From Methanobacterium sp. UBA176 (GTDB lineage Archaea; Methanobacteriota; Methanobacteria; Methanobacteriales; Methanobacteriaceae): DNA of 64,000 bases. Location of the stretch: the NCBI GenBank assembly GCA_002505765.1, contig DAVZ01000027.1, positions 1 to 64,000 of the forward strand, given 5' to 3'. Below, one piece after another: positions 19,281 through 29,322 of this stretch. The number at the start of each line of letters is the position of its first letter. Position 1 is the stretch's first letter. The notes beneath the pieces are model-generated. The model was not told the origin of the DNA. It searched no databases and saw only the letters and a list, made by a program, of their open reading frames with translations. The position numbers and the translations under genes are program-made.

Positions 19281-20753
19281 ATGACCCCAAAAGACATGAT
19301 GGCCATAGACGGTAATGCAGAAGATTTGGGGATTCCTAAATCTTCACTTATGGAAAATGCCGGTAAATCTGTAGCCAATCATATAATGGATATTCTTGAC
19401 CCCTGTAAAGTAGCTATATTTGCAGGGACAGGAGGAAATGGTGGCGATGGATTTGTAGCGGCGCGTCATCTAATGAACAATGGTTATAAAGTTGAATTAT
19501 TCCTTTTGGGTAATCCAGATAGGATAAAATCTCCAGAAACACTTCAAAACTGGATCACAATCCAGAACATAAATTCTGGTTTAAATTCCCTTAAATTAGA
19601 AATTATTGAAAATTCATCATTACTTAAAGAATTTAATACTCCGGTTATTGTAGATGCTTTGCTTGGAACTGGAATTAGGGGCAAAATAAGAGAACCTGTT
19701 TCAAGTGCCATTGATATTATAAATGAATCCACAGGAATTAAGATCGCTGTAGATATGCCCAGCGGACTCGATCCTCTAACTGGAGAAGTGTTAGATAAGG
19801 CCGTAGAAGCAGATTTTACATTAACATTCCATAAAATTAAAATCGGACTTAAGCATGCTAAGATCAAATATGTAGGGAACATTATTTTATATGATATAGG
19901 GATTCCACAGGAAGCTGAAATTTTTTTAGGAAAAGGCGACCTTTTAAGGCTTGAAAAAAGAGACATATCTTCCCATAAAGGTAATAACGGCACAGTTCTC
20001 GTTGTGGGTGGAAGTAAAGACTATTCAGGAGCTCCAGCCCTTGCAGCACTTTCTGCATTTAAATCTGGAGTTGATTTGGTCTATGTAGCATCTCCTATAA
20101 GCGTAGCTTCAACAATAAGGTCATATTCGCCTGATCTAATTGTAAATGTACTCTCTGAAGAATATATTGTTGAAGAAGATGTTGAAAAAATACTCGAGAT
20201 TTCAAATAGGGCTGATTCTGTTGTAATTGGCTGCGGAATGGGTAGAAATGAAGAAACTGCATCTGCCTTAAATGAATTAGTTGCAGAGATTAAAAAGCCC
20301 TTATTATTTGATGCTGATGCTTTAAAATTGTTGGATGTGGATTTAATTAAGGAAATAAGTAATGATGTGGTGGTTACTCCCCATAGTGCCGAATTTAAAG
20401 CTCTTTTTGGATTAGATATGCCTAAAGAGTTGGAAAATAAAATTGATATAATTTCAAATGTCTCCAGGGATAATAAATGCGTTGTTCTTCTTAAAGGGGT
20501 TCTGGATTTCATATCCAATGGCGAAAAAACACGGCTAAATAAAACTGGTAATCCTGGAATGACTGTTGGTGGAACTGGAGATTGCCTTGCAGGCCTTGTT
20601 GGCGGATTAATGGCCAAAGGACATGATGGATTTGAGGCAGCATGCCTTGGAGCTTATATAAACGGTAGAGCAGGAGATATGGCTAAAAAAAAGTATGGAT
20701 ATCATTTTATGGCAAGCGACATGCTGAAATACATTGATGATGCATTCAGATAG
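19281..20753 (+). CDS. nnr: Bifunctional NAD(P)HX epimerase/dehydratase
   Basis: 490 residues. The N-terminal YjeF_N domain (about 1-210; FAGTGGNGGDGFVAARHL, DALLGTG, DMPSGLDPLTGE) epimerises hydrated NAD(P)H, and the C-terminal ribokinase-like domain (about 220-490; KGNNGTVLVVGGSKDYSGAP, TPHSAEF, GNPGMTVGGTGDCLAG) is the ADP-dependent dehydratase. This repairs damaged nicotinamide cofactors. The fused arrangement is the same as in bacterial NnrDE/YjeF. The gene stands alone, divergent from the channel genes with about 110 bases between starts; its stop slightly overlaps the converging BofA-like gene. Confidence 0.95.
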   Translation: MTPKDMMAIDGNAEDLGIPKSSLMENAGKSVANHIMDILDPCKVAIFAGTGGNGGDGFVAARHLMNNGYKVELFLLGNPDRIKSPETLQNWITIQNINSGLNSLKLEIIENSSLLKEFNTPVIVDALLGTGIRGKIREPVSSAIDIINESTGIKIAVDMPSGLDPLTGEVLDKAVEADFTLTFHKIKIGLKHAKIKYVGNIILYDIGIPQEAEIFLGKGDLLRLEKRDISSHKGNNGTVLVVGGSKDYSGAPALAALSAFKSGVDLVYVASPISVASTIRSYSPDLIVNVLSEEYIVEEDVEKILEISNRADSVVIGCGMGRNEETASALNELVAEIKKPLLFDADALKLLDVDLIKEISNDVVVTPHSAEFKALFGLDMPKELENKIDIISNVSRDNKCVVLLKGVLDFISNGEKTRLNKTGNPGMTVGGTGDCLAGLVGGLMAKGHDGFEAACLGAYINGRAGDMAKKKYGYHFMASDMLKYIDDAFR

Positions 20754-21009
20754 CCAAATTAATTCCCAGAGCCTGTGCAATTAGTAAAAGTATAACTCCA
20801 AATACTCCCCCAAATCCTGCAACTAAGATAGTTAATAGATTTATTGGAATATTAACATACGGGAATAAATTCGCTAAAAAAAGTAAAATCCAACCAAGAA
20901 TTACATGAAGCAGTACTCTTAAAAGCAATCCTCCTATTTTAACTAAAATTACAACCCCGATTATTATGAAAATTATTAGTATAGCAATACCTACGAGTTC
21001 AAAAACCAT
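20746..21009 (-). CDS. BofA-family small membrane protein
   Basis: 87 residues, almost entirely hydrophobic, with three predicted membrane helices (about 5-28, 31-50 and 60-85) and a PYVNIPINLLTILVAGFGGVFGV core that matches the archaeal branch of the pro-sigmaK processing inhibitor BofA family. Archaea have no sigmaK, so the bacterial role does not apply. Its 3' end overlaps the stop of the nnr gene on the other strand by eight bases. Confidence 0.85.
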   Translation of the reverse strand: MVFELVGIAILIIFIIIGVVILVKIGGLLLRVLLHVILGWILLFLANLFPYVNIPINLLTILVAGFGGVFGVILLLIAQALGINLAI

Positions 21010-21077
21010 TTCATCACATTCTATTATTTGTGGATACTGATTAATAATTTTTATGAACTTTTCTTAATAATAAATGA

Positions 21078-21692
21078 TTAATGAACTTTGAAACTGTTAA
21101 GAATCATGTCGAAGTTCGCTTTTTCTTTATCAAAGTCTTTATCTCTGGCTGAAAAAGTTATTAGATAAGTTTCATTGTTTTTCACGAAATAAATATATTC
21201 AAATCTCATATATTCATCATTAACATCATTAGAAACTATTATATCTTTAAAAGCTTCATTGCCACCTACCATAATTTTACTATTTGAAATTTTATTTCCA
21301 CTGGCCATGTAATCATTTTTAACCCGGTTAATAGCCTCTCTTACAGAATTACCACTATTAGGAATTATATGGACTTCAAATTGAGGATCATCAAATGTTA
21401 AAACAGTTCCAAAACCTCCAACTTTAAATGGGCCAAATGATTTGATTTCTGAAGTATTTAATGCATGAATAGGGGAAGCCATAATGTCAATGTTTCCATT
21501 TACATTATCAGTACTAACAAACCAGTTATCAGGGCATTTAAAACTAACACCAGCCACAGAATAAGTGCCATTATCAGTTCTATTAAGCATTGAAAAATTA
21601 CCTGAATCATCGCTATTATTTAAACATCCAGAAATCAAAATAACTAATACTAAAATTGCTATAAATCCAACATATCTACTTGAAATCCTCAA
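21078..21692 (-). CDS. PsbP-like lipoprotein
   Basis: About 204 residues: a signal peptide with lipobox (VILISGC), an Asn/Asp/Ser linker and a PsbP/DUF1795-like domain (YSVAGVSFKCPDNWFVS, then FMYIYFVKN-like strands ending FDMILNSFKVH). Secreted and lipid-anchored at the membrane surface. I prefer TTG 21692, which follows GGGGATTA, to the ATG at 21725, because it leaves a compact signal peptide starting MRISSRYVG. A second lipoprotein of this type begins at 63829. Role unknown. Confidence 0.8.
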   Translation of the reverse strand: MRISSRYVGFIAILVLVILISGCLNNSDDSGNFSMLNRTDNGTYSVAGVSFKCPDNWFVSTDNVNGNIDIMASPIHALNTSEIKSFGPFKVGGFGTVLTFDDPQFEVHIIPNSGNSVREAINRVKNDYMASGNKISNSKIMVGGNEAFKDIIVSNDVNDEYMRFEYIYFVKNNETYLITFSARDKDFDKEKANFDMILNSFKVH

Positions 21693-21828
21693 TATATAAT
21701 CCCCTATAGATATATTTATTAACACTATTTAAACAATTAAGATTTCATCAAAAAGAAGTTTAAAATCAAATTCGATTATATATAATATTAAAGTTAAAAT
21801 TAAGTTAAAAATAGGAAAGAAAAGATTT

Positions 21829-23010
21829 TTAATCCTTTTTACAAATTTTATTGTACGAAGCAGCCTGAATACCGTAATTTTTGACCATCCCGGTCATTTC
21901 GCGCTGATCCATTCCTTTATCTTCAAAGGAGACTGTTTCTTCACTATATAAACTGTAAGGGGATTTTCTTCCAAGTATTCTGAGATTTCCTTTGTGTAGT
22001 CTGACTTTTACAGTTCCAGTCACTCTTTTCTGCATGTTATCAGTCAAAGCGTCCAGATCTTCCCTTAAAGGGTCGTGCCATAATCCATCGTAAATAAGCT
22101 CAGAATATACTTCAGTAACGTAGGATGCAAATTTAAGCTCGCTTCTTGTTAATGTTAGTTGTTCAAGAGCTTTATGAGCTGTAATAAGCAAGATTGCAGC
22201 GGGTACTTCGTAGTTTTCCCTTGATTTCAGCCCGATTATTCTATCCTCAATTATATCAATTCTGCCGATTCCATTTAACCCTGCGATCTGGTTACATTTC
22301 CCGATTAGATCTAATGGTTCCATTTTTTCGTTATTTAAGCCCACAGGAATGCCTTTTTCAAATTCAATTTCCAGGATCTGTGCTTCATCAAGAGCATCGT
22401 CAGTTGAACGCGTCCAGTTAAACGCTTCCTCAGGAGTTTCGGTCATTGGGTCTTCAAGAATATCTCCTTCAATGGATCTTCCCCATAGGTTTTCATCTAT
22501 GCTGTACTGCTTATCAGAAGGAAGTGGGATACCGTGATCTTCAGCATAATCTATTTCCTCGCTTCTTGTAAGATTTAAATCTCTAATTGGAGCTATTACG
22601 TCCACATCAGACATTGCCCTTATTATAGCTTCAAACCTGAACTGATCGTTCCCTTTACCTGTGCATCCATGAGCTATAGCATCTGCACCTTCTTTTTTTG
22701 CAAGTTCAACTATTTTCATAGCAATTAAGGGTCTTGCAAGTGCTGTGCTTAAAGGATAACCTTCATAAATAGCGTTAGCTTTAATTGCCCTGAATACAAA
22801 TTCTTCAGCAAATTCTTCCTTTGCATCGATTGTATAATGTTTTAAAGCTCCCATTTTATATGCAACCGCCGTTGGCCTTTCTATTTCTTCTTGAGGCTGG
22901 CCTACATCCACACATGCCGTTATAACTTCCATCTCATAATTTTCTTCCAGTAACTTAATGCATACTGATGTATCTAATCCCCCACTGAATGCAAGAACGA
23001 CTTTTTTCAT
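21829..23010 (-). CDS. argG: Argininosuccinate synthase
   Basis: 393 residues, normal length. It joins citrulline and aspartate using ATP in arginine synthesis. The PP-loop [12 protein letters not shown] starts at residue 7; also seen are [14 protein letters not shown] (about 117), [14 protein letters not shown] (about 170) and [11 protein letters not shown]. It ends in KK(D) with no extension. The gene is divergent to the aspartoacylase-like gene; the 80-odd bases between the starts must carry both promoters. No other arg gene is in the window. Confidence 0.97.
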   Translation of the reverse strand: MKKVVLAFSGGLDTSVCIKLLEENYEMEVITACVDVGQPQEEIERPTAVAYKMGALKHYTIDAKEEFAEEFVFRAIKANAIYEGYPLSTALARPLIAMKIVELAKKEGADAIAHGCTGKGNDQFRFEAIIRAMSDVDVIAPIRDLNLTRSEEIDYAEDHGIPLPSDKQYSIDENLWGRSIEGDILEDPMTETPEEAFNWTRSTDDALDEAQILEIEFEKGIPVGLNNEKMEPLDLIGKCNQIAGLNGIGRIDIIEDRIIGLKSRENYEVPAAILLITAHKALEQLTLTRSELKFASYVTEVYSELIYDGLWHDPLREDLDALTDNMQKRVTGTVKVRLHKGNLRILGRKSPYSLYSEETVSFEDKGMDQREMTGMVKNYGIQAASYNKICKKD

Positions 23011-23092
23011 TATTTCACCTTATTATTTATATGAGTCTGTTGAAAAATATAATAACTATATAGTGATTATCAATTTAAACTTGGTGGAAGCC

Positions 23093-23815
23093 ATGGCATT
23101 TGAGGGAAAGATCAGCATAATATCCAGTGAAACAGGAGGTAAAATTGAAAATAATGTTCCATTGATGAAATACTTATCCGGTATTCCCTTTTTTCAGGAT
23201 TTAGCTATTGCTGCAGAACAGGGGACCCCCCTTTTTGAAATAGGGAAGGGAACCCCGAAAGTCATGATTACTGCTGGAATACATGGAAACGAGCTTCCCC
23301 CTCAAATAGCTGCAATTTGGCTTATGGATGAATTGTTAAAGGTTAAACCTAAAGGAACTGCATATGTAATACCTTTTACCGTGCCTCATTCTACAATGGA
23401 AAATTCAAGAAGATTTAAAGGGATGGATATGAACAGAACAGCTTCCAAAGGAGGTTTTATATCTAACAACATAATAAAAACCATTCAAACCATAAAAATA
23501 AGCGCCGTGGCCGATTTTCATTCAACAAAACCAGGGAGCAATCCTGGAGTAGAAAGTGTTTTCTGCTCTAAAAGCCCATGTTATCAAAGTTTTCAAATGG
23601 CAGAACACATCACAGGATCCACATCATCAAAAATAATTTCTCATGATAAAGCAGGGCAAATGTACACAGGAGCCCTTGAAGATGAATGCAATCTGGCAGG
23701 GATACCAGCCATTACATGCGAAGTAGTTTCAAGAAATGGCCTTGTGGATGGAAAAAGTCCACAAAGATCCTTTTTGCAGATGAAATCTTACTTAGAATAT
23801 TTTAAAATTATTTAG
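23093..23815 (+). CDS. Succinylglutamate desuccinylase/aspartoacylase family protein
   Basis: About 240 residues, zinc carboxypeptidase-like deacylase. Metal motif GIHGNELPPQ (H-x2-E, about residue 66), RRFKGMDMNR (substrate Arg region), VADFHST (third metal His, about 142), and the catalytic Glu in ITCEVVSR. ATG 23093 is chosen because the longer frame would overlap argG on the other strand, and GGTGG lies just upstream. Which N-acyl amino acid it cleaves is not evident. The next membrane hydrolase gene starts 25 bases later. Confidence 0.85.
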   Translation: MAFEGKISIISSETGGKIENNVPLMKYLSGIPFFQDLAIAAEQGTPLFEIGKGTPKVMITAGIHGNELPPQIAAIWLMDELLKVKPKGTAYVIPFTVPHSTMENSRRFKGMDMNRTASKGGFISNNIIKTIQTIKISAVADFHSTKPGSNPGVESVFCSKSPCYQSFQMAEHITGSTSSKIISHDKAGQMYTGALEDECNLAGIPAITCEVVSRNGLVDGKSPQRSFLQMKSYLEYFKII

Positions 23816-23839
23816 TAATCCCTCTTTTTAAGTGATATA

Positions 23840-24520
23840 ATGTCTTCCTATCAGAAACATATTTTATTTTCCATTATAATTGCATTACCCTTTATCCATG
23901 ATATTTTTTATCTTTCACTGGCTGTTATTGGGGCCTCCATGATTGATATAGATCATCATCTAAGGAAAAAAAATCTCATTATACTGGTAGTATCCGGGAT
24001 ATTAATGACTATTATACTTTATTTTCTTAAATTACCATTTTTAGTCGGATTATCTCTTATTACAGCCAGTATAATTTTTTATGTTTCCAAACACAGGGGT
24101 TTTGTGCATTCAATTCTTGGAATACTCACTCTATCTATTTTATTTACTTTCGTTGTTTTAGGATTTTATAATTTATCTAATGGATTTAATATCAATTTAA
24201 AAACATTTCTGGTGATAGTTTCGGTTATACTCGGAATTATAATATTAAATAAAAAAATAGTTATTCCATTTTGCATTTTAGTTATTATAGGAATAATATT
24301 TAATTCAAATATGTCCTTAAATATTATATATGTATTTTTTGCATTTTTAATCGGAGGATTCAGCCATATAGTGCTGGATCTTTTCACTTCAAGTGGAATA
24401 CGTCTATTTGATCCTATTTCATCGAGAAAATACAAAAAAATTGCAGGCATAAATTTATTCATGTTATGGGTTATATGTGTATTTCTTTATAATTTTTCAT
24501 TTAATAACCTCATTTTTTAA
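23840..24520 (+). CDS. YdjM-type membrane metal-dependent hydrolase
   Basis: 226 residues, about seven hydrophobic helices, with the family signatures IDIDHHLRKKN (about residue 35), KHRGFVHSILG (about 84) and GGFSHIVLDLFTSSGIRLFDP (about 175). Compared with the relative at 6155 it lacks the soluble C-terminal domain. The sequence is very AT-rich with long T runs. It follows the aspartoacylase-like gene closely and may be co-transcribed. Enzymatic role not established for the family. Confidence 0.8.
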   Translation: MSSYQKHILFSIIIALPFIHDIFYLSLAVIGASMIDIDHHLRKKNLIILVVSGILMTIILYFLKLPFLVGLSLITASIIFYVSKHRGFVHSILGILTLSILFTFVVLGFYNLSNGFNINLKTFLVIVSVILGIIILNKKIVIPFCILVIIGIIFNSNMSLNIIYVFFAFLIGGFSHIVLDLFTSSGIRLFDPISSRKYKKIAGINLFMLWVICVFLYNFSFNNLIF

Positions 24521-24823
24521 TATTGATTGTCTTAAGACTGGAATAAAATAATTAATAGTTTATATAAAATTTTAAAGTTTTCTAAACTCTTTATAAGAAT
24601 TAATAATAATTATACTAATTTTAAGATTTTCATTTATTGATACGGCCCATATGAAAAATTTTTACAACTAGTAAAAGCCCTAAAAAACTAAAAGGTAAGT
24701 TTTATATATCATGTTTTATCATTATTAATCATGTTGATGGTTAGATTTTCAAGAGTTATCTTGATTCTTAAGCCTTGAAAGTTATCCATATTATATCGTT
24801 TGCAATATTTAGAGGGGTAATCC
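24521..24823. other. Gap before the ehb operon
   Basis: 303 bases of AT-rich DNA without a gene, holding the likely ehb promoter and a leader of roughly 90 bases. No riboswitch-like fold was recognised. Confidence 0.5.
24700..24709 (+). promoter_or_regulatory. Candidate ehb operon TATA box
   Basis: TTTTATATAT lies about 115 bases before ehbA, the best TATA-like sequence in the gap. A second, ATATTATATC near 24790, would give almost no leader and is less likely. Confidence 0.45.
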
Positions 24824-25138
24824 ATGAATATAGTATTTAGAATATTTTATGCCATTGCATACTTCATCGTACTGATTATAGAAATTATTAAAGCTACTTT
24901 TGATGTGGCAGTAAGAACGTTGAATGGGAAAATTGAACCCGTAATAGTGGAAATTGAAACTGAGCTAAAAAGACCTGTTTCTCAGGTTATACTTGCAAAC
25001 AGTATAACTTTAACTCCAGGAACACTTTCAATTGATGTGGATTCTAAAAATTGTGTTATAAAAGTTGCAACAATTGTTCCAAGAGCTAAAGAGGACGTAA
25101 TTCCCTTTGAAGCGTATATAAAAGGATGGTTAGAGTAA
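24824..25138 (+). CDS. ehbA: Energy-converting hydrogenase B subunit A
   Basis: 104 residues: one or two N-terminal membrane helices (about 3-25) and an MnhE-like soluble part (RPVSQVILANSITLTPGTLSIDVD). It opens the ehb operon, after GAGGGGTAATCC. MnhE-type subunits belong to the multisubunit cation/proton antiporter module of Ehb, which uses the ion gradient to drive H2-dependent reduction of ferredoxin for biosynthesis. Confidence 0.93.
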   Translation: MNIVFRIFYAIAYFIVLIIEIIKATFDVAVRTLNGKIEPVIVEIETELKRPVSQVILANSITLTPGTLSIDVDSKNCVIKVATIVPRAKEDVIPFEAYIKGWLE

Positions 25139-25153
25139 CTGCAGGGTGTTAAA

Positions 25154-25414
25154 ATGGATATACTGGTGATTTCAAAATATATTCTTATGGCAGCGCTGGC
25201 ATTCTACGCAATTGCCACAATAAGAATTGCAACCCGAAAGACCATATCTATGGGAATTGTTGGATTACTGGGTTTAAGTGCAGCGGTGGCAACAATACTT
25301 ATTTTAACCAATAATATTTACGGAATAGCTTTCTGTAAAGATATAGCTTATGCACTTGTCATTTTGGGCCCAATTGGTACAATAGCATTTTCAAAAGTTA
25401 TACGAGGATGGTAA
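25154..25414 (+). CDS. ehbB: Energy-converting hydrogenase B subunit B
   Basis: 86 residues with three membrane helices, MrpF/MnhF-like ([31 protein letters not shown], then [15 protein letters not shown]). It lies 15 bases after ehbA and two bases before ehbC, so it is translated from the same message. A small structural subunit of the membrane antiporter arm. Confidence 0.9.
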   Translation: MDILVISKYILMAALAFYAIATIRIATRKTISMGIVGLLGLSAAVATILILTNNIYGIAFCKDIAYALVILGPIGTIAFSKVIRGW

Positions 25415-25415
25415 A

Positions 25416-25688
25416 GTGGTAGATATAATCACTTTGATAAAATCAGCAATAATGATAATAGCTGCGATATTAATAGTCCTTACTGCATTTGGGCTTATCA
25501 GATACAAGGATGATGTGGAAAGAATACTCTATGCAAGAGTACACATGCTGGGGGTGGCAGATATGGCCTGTATAGCAGCTTTATTAGCTCTTAACGAACC
25601 ATTACTGGCAGTTACTTACTTCTTCCTTACTCCTTTTGCATCACACGCCATAGCCAATGCATACTACTACGGGGAGGAACAAAGATGA
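25416..25688 (+). CDS. ehbC: Energy-converting hydrogenase B subunit C
   Basis: 90 residues, three membrane helices, MrpG/MnhG-like with the conserved [22 protein letters not shown] segment (about 31-52). It starts with GTG 25416. Its last codons overlap the start of ehbD by four bases (ATGA), suggesting translational coupling. Confidence 0.9.
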   Translation: MVDIITLIKSAIMIIAAILIVLTAFGLIRYKDDVERILYARVHMLGVADMACIAALLALNEPLLAVTYFFLTPFASHAIANAYYYGEEQR

Positions 25689-25921
25689 TTGAATATATAT
25701 TAATGATTGTAGCAGTTTTAGGAGCAGTTATAGCCCTTACTCAAAGAGATCTCCTTAAAACGGCCATATTAACAGGAATTCCAGGAGCCGCAATCGCTTT
25801 TCTGTTTCAATTTTTACTGGCTCCAGATGTAGCCTTAACACAAGCCATAGTAGGTACAGCCATAGTTCCTGTATTCTTTGCTCTGGCTGTAAAAAAGACA
25901 CTCAGAATGGAGGAAGAGTGA
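25685..25921 (+). CDS. ehbD: Energy-converting hydrogenase B subunit D
   Basis: 78 residues, MrpB/DUF4040-like: two to three helices and the conserved [39 protein letters not shown] region. In Mrp antiporters and Mbh this domain contacts the large antiporter subunit. Overlaps ehbC by four bases. Confidence 0.9.
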   Translation: MIEYILMIVAVLGAVIALTQRDLLKTAILTGIPGAAIAFLFQFLLAPDVALTQAIVGTAIVPVFFALAVKKTLRMEEE

Positions 25922-25945
25922 TCAAAATTTATTAGAGGAATTGTT

Positions 25946-26350
25946 ATGATTATAGACCCACAGCTCGGATCGTTCTTTACAGCAGGAGCATTGATAATAA
26001 TAGGCCTTTTTGCAGCTCTTTTCATTGATAATTTGATTAAAAAGGTAATAGGACTTCTATTTATTGCAGATGGAGTAAATCTTTTCATAGTTACAATGGG
26101 TTATAAAGCAGGTGGAATTGTTTATGTATTCCTTCCTGGAATGACTGTAGACTGGTTTGCTCAAAACGCATCATATCCGTTACCATTTGCCCTTGTTCTA
26201 ACAAGTATTGTAATTGGGGCAAGTACACTTGCTGTAATGCTCAGTTTAATAATAATACTTTATAAAAAACACGGATCCATAAAAGCATCGAAAATTCTTG
26301 GAGAAAAAGGAAATCAAACTCAATCTAAAACCCCCGGTGATAAAATATGA
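25946..26350 (+). CDS. ehbE: Energy-converting hydrogenase B subunit E
   Basis: 134 residues, MrpC/NuoK-like with three membrane helices ([34 protein letters not shown] with the membrane acidic residue, [17 protein letters not shown]) and a charged C-terminal tail of about 25 residues. The stop overlaps the start of ehbF by four bases. Confidence 0.9.
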   Translation: MIIDPQLGSFFTAGALIIIGLFAALFIDNLIKKVIGLLFIADGVNLFIVTMGYKAGGIVYVFLPGMTVDWFAQNASYPLPFALVLTSIVIGASTLAVMLSLIIILYKKHGSIKASKILGEKGNQTQSKTPGDKI

Positions 26351-27840
26351 ATCCGCTGATCCCCTTAATGGTTATAATACCAATAGCATGTGCATTAATT
26401 TTAAATCTGTTCCATACCAAAGATCGGACCGTAAAGATAATTGCAATAATAATAGCCATAATTTTACCATCAATACCATTATTTACAAATTATGGTTATC
26501 ATTATTTTGGAGGATATGCCCCTCTAATTGAAAATCCTGCGTTAGCACAGGGTTTACCTGTATCAATAACAGCATCAGCTCTAAATGTGTTCCACCCGGC
26601 AATAACATATTACTTTGGAAGCGCGCAACAGATTTTTATGGTTGTACTGGGAATAATTGCATTTTTAGCCATATTAACATCTTTAAGCGAAACAAGGAAA
26701 CCTTCTGGAGTTTATGCATTCCTCATGTTCATGGGAGTTGCTTCCATGTCTGCCATTATCCTTACAGACGATATATTCAATTTATACGTCTTCTTTGAAA
26801 TAATTGCAGTAACGCAGGTGGGAATTGTAGTTGCTTCTAAAGTTAAAGGGAATATGGAGACTGCTTTAAAATATATGATCATAGGGAGCATCGCCTCACC
26901 ACTCCTTTTACTTGGAGTAGCATTGCTTCTTGGAGTAACAGGCAATGTTAACATTACAGATATAATTTATTCCATTAAAACAGGGCTTGTGAATCCACAA
27001 AGTCCAGTATTACTCATGGCATGTGGTCTAATAATATTTGGATGGTTATATGCGGCAGGATTACCTCCGTTCCACACTATAAAGTCAGAAATATATAGTA
27101 GAGCACTCCCACATGGTGCCGCCCTACTTCAGGCATTTTCTGTATTTACATTAGTGGCAATTGGATTAATAATAATTAAAATCTTTGCATTCTTTCCCTT
27201 TGCAAATGTATTCATCGTTGGAATATCAGTGATTGCAATGATACTCAGCATAACCATGGCATTGATGCAAACAGATTTTAAAAGGATTATAGGTTTTCTT
27301 GCTGTTGGAGAGCTTGGATACATTGGAATAGGTCTGGGACTTGGAACAGCAGCCAGTATCACCGCAGGACTTTTCCAGGCAATAAATGAAGCCATAATAA
27401 CAGCGTTCCTATTTATTGGATTTGGTACAATTCTCTATAAAACTCGCGAAAGCGATATAAGGAAACTTGGAGGAATAATGGTAGAAATGCCCAAAGTTAC
27501 ATTATTGGTACTCCTATCAGGGCTTGCAATGGCTGGTGTACCACCATTAAATGCTTTTCAGAGCAAATTAATGCTGATTCAGTCTTCTTTAAGTGCAGGA
27601 GTGCCTGAACTGGGCATAATTATGATTCTTCTAAGTATTGTGACTTTCATGACATTTATGAAGGCATTTTATGCTATTTACATGCGCCCCAAACCAAGCA
27701 CTCTCAAAATTATTGATTCAAATATACCAAAAGCAACCATATTTTCACTGGTTGTATTCTTAATATTATGTATTATACTGGGCCTATTCCCACAAATTGC
27801 AACCAGTTACCTGCAACCGCTTGCAAACAGCCTAATATGA
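26347..27840 (+). CDS. ehbF: Energy-converting hydrogenase B subunit F (antiporter-like)
   Basis: 497 residues, about 14 membrane helices, the proton-conducting NuoN/MrpD-type subunit. Motifs: [22 protein letters not shown] with the helix-5 Glu (about 143), [31 protein letters not shown] with Lys and His of the channel (about 240-260), [24 protein letters not shown] (about 316) and [15 protein letters not shown]. It is the main ion-translocating candidate of the complex. Length is normal. Confidence 0.93.
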   Translation: MNPLIPLMVIIPIACALILNLFHTKDRTVKIIAIIIAIILPSIPLFTNYGYHYFGGYAPLIENPALAQGLPVSITASALNVFHPAITYYFGSAQQIFMVVLGIIAFLAILTSLSETRKPSGVYAFLMFMGVASMSAIILTDDIFNLYVFFEIIAVTQVGIVVASKVKGNMETALKYMIIGSIASPLLLLGVALLLGVTGNVNITDIIYSIKTGLVNPQSPVLLMACGLIIFGWLYAAGLPPFHTIKSEIYSRALPHGAALLQAFSVFTLVAIGLIIIKIFAFFPFANVFIVGISVIAMILSITMALMQTDFKRIIGFLAVGELGYIGIGLGLGTAASITAGLFQAINEAIITAFLFIGFGTILYKTRESDIRKLGGIMVEMPKVTLLVLLSGLAMAGVPPLNAFQSKLMLIQSSLSAGVPELGIIMILLSIVTFMTFMKAFYAIYMRPKPSTLKIIDSNIPKATIFSLVVFLILCIILGLFPQIATSYLQPLANSLI

Positions 27841-27865
27841 TAAGATGATAAAATAGAGGGATTAT

Positions 27866-28204
27866 ATGAGTCTTTATGACGTTATAATAAATAAGATAAA
27901 GCAAATTCAAGATTCTGATAAAGAAGGCGGACCTGTAACCAATATTACAGCTTCATCAACATTAGCAGCAGAAATAACACTTTTATCATCGATTTTAGTT
28001 GTGGTTATAATGTTAAGGTACTACAGTAATGCTTTAATGGTCATAGCAGTACTTCTGGTGATAGGAATAATAGTTTTTGCCATGCCCATAATGCCAAAAT
28101 TAAAAAAAGAACAGAATGATTCCCTAAACAGCATGATATTTTATGCAATTCTGATTCTTGGAATTATCACAACTTTATTCTACTGGGGGAGTTTAAATGT
28201 CTGA
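27866..28204 (+). CDS. ehbG: Energy-converting hydrogenase B subunit G
   Basis: 112 residues: a soluble charged N-terminal part of about 35, then three membrane helices. No wider homology is recognised; the name rests on its place between ehbF and ehbH and on the gene order known from Methanothermobacter. Overlaps ehbH by eight bases. Confidence 0.85.
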   Translation: MSLYDVIINKIKQIQDSDKEGGPVTNITASSTLAAEITLLSSILVVVIMLRYYSNALMVIAVLLVIGIIVFAMPIMPKLKKEQNDSLNSMIFYAILILGIITTLFYWGSLNV

Positions 28205-28481
28205 AGGAATAAGAAATCTCATAGCCAGCATAGCTCTGGCTTTATTCGCAATTACATTATTTCAAGCCATAATTGGATTTGATCAATTGCTTACTCCTGG
28301 TATTAGTCAAATCTATAACTGGATAGGTCCTCAAATTGGCCCTAACGTAGTTACAACTGTTGTATTTGATTGGAGAGGTTATGATACCCTTGGAGAAGCA
28401 CTTATACTGGTAACTGCAGTAGTGGTAACTCTTCTGGTATTTGGAAGAGGAATGGTAGATTTAGGAGGGGATGATGAATGA
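28197..28481 (+). CDS. ehbH: Energy-converting hydrogenase B subunit H
   Basis: 94 residues with membrane helices at both ends and the motif [32 protein letters not shown], which matches the MbhE/MrpA C-terminal type of module. It sits between ehbG and ehbI with overlapping ends. Confidence 0.87.
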   Translation: MSEGIRNLIASIALALFAITLFQAIIGFDQLLTPGISQIYNWIGPQIGPNVVTTVVFDWRGYDTLGEALILVTAVVVTLLVFGRGMVDLGGDDE

Positions 28482-28948
28482 GTACAATCCTTAAATTATT
28501 TGTATTTCCAATTTCACTCATCATAATCTGTGTAGGAATAAACACAATTCTTGGAGGGCATATAACACCTGGAGGAGGATTTCAGGGAGGTGCAATGATT
28601 GCAGGAGGGTTAATTTTCTGTATAGTGGTATATGGGCTTAAAGAAAGTCCGTTTAAACTTTCCCATAGCTTTTTGGCTGGTATGGAAAGTGCAGGTGCAT
28701 TAGGATATGTACTTTTAGGAATTGCAGGTTTATTCTTCTCAGGATTCTATCTGTACAACCTTGGAGTAGATATTTACAATATAGTCCCTTCAGCAGTACA
28801 AACACTATTTAATTATCCCGATCCGACGAATACAGGCATAATACCTTATCTTAACTATGTAGTTGGCATAAAAGTTTTAGTAGGTCTAAGTGCAGTTGTA
28901 ATAGCGTTCTTAGAAAGTGATAGAATTCTTGGAGAGAATGAACAATGA
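28478..28948 (+). CDS. ehbI: Energy-converting hydrogenase B subunit I
   Basis: 156 residues, MrpB/MnhB-like, four membrane helices; diagnostic [21 protein letters not shown] at about residue 27. An extended loop ([23 protein letters not shown]) precedes the last helix. Overlaps both neighbours by four bases. Confidence 0.9.
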   Translation: MSTILKLFVFPISLIIICVGINTILGGHITPGGGFQGGAMIAGGLIFCIVVYGLKESPFKLSHSFLAGMESAGALGYVLLGIAGLFFSGFYLYNLGVDIYNIVPSAVQTLFNYPDPTNTGIIPYLNYVVGIKVLVGLSAVVIAFLESDRILGENEQ

Positions 28949-29220
28949 TTTTCTATATTGGACCATTAATACTGGGATTCTTATTAGGATTTATTCTAGG
29001 AACCAGAATTAAACCAAGTCCAGAAAGTAAATTGAAGTTTGATAAAGAAGTTTATGCCATAGTTTTAATTGCAGCTATACTGATAGCATATTATATTGGT
29101 CCATTTCCTTATTATAAGGATTTCGCAATTGCATCAGGATTTGTTGCAGCAATAATTGGCCTAATCATAGGAAAATTAATATTTGGAAGAGAAAAAAGTA
29201 ATAAAGCTCAAATCAGTTGA
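28945..29220 (+). CDS. ehbJ: Energy-converting hydrogenase B subunit J
   Basis: 91 residues, three membrane helices including [20 protein letters not shown]. No family outside Ehb is recognised. It is the last of the membrane subunits before a 100-base gap and the ferredoxin genes. Confidence 0.85.
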   Translation: MIFYIGPLILGFLLGFILGTRIKPSPESKLKFDKEVYAIVLIAAILIAYYIGPFPYYKDFAIASGFVAAIIGLIIGKLIFGREKSNKAQIS

Positions 29221-29280
29221 ATTGTAATCGTATTTAAGATGTAATAAAGTCCATAAAAATTCAATTTGAAGTCATTGGGA

Positions 29281-29295
29281 GTGTAGTGAGTACAC
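29281..29295 (+). promoter_or_regulatory. Small hairpin between ehbJ and ehbK
   Basis: GTGTA-GTGAG-TACAC, a five-pair stem in the only gap of about 100 bases inside the operon. It might adjust expression of the polyferredoxin relative to the membrane genes; alternatively it is chance. Confidence 0.3.
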
Positions 29296-29322
29296 ATAAA
29301 TAAAATATGAGAAGGCAAAATC

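Noticed and set aside
22958..23092. Longer start for the aspartoacylase-like gene
   Set aside because: It would overlap the beginning of argG on the other strand and lacks a ribosome site; ATG 23093 follows GGTGG.
29281..29295. A terminator or riboswitch dividing the ehb operon
   Set aside because: The stem has only five pairs and no T-tract follows; kept only as a low-confidence hairpin.
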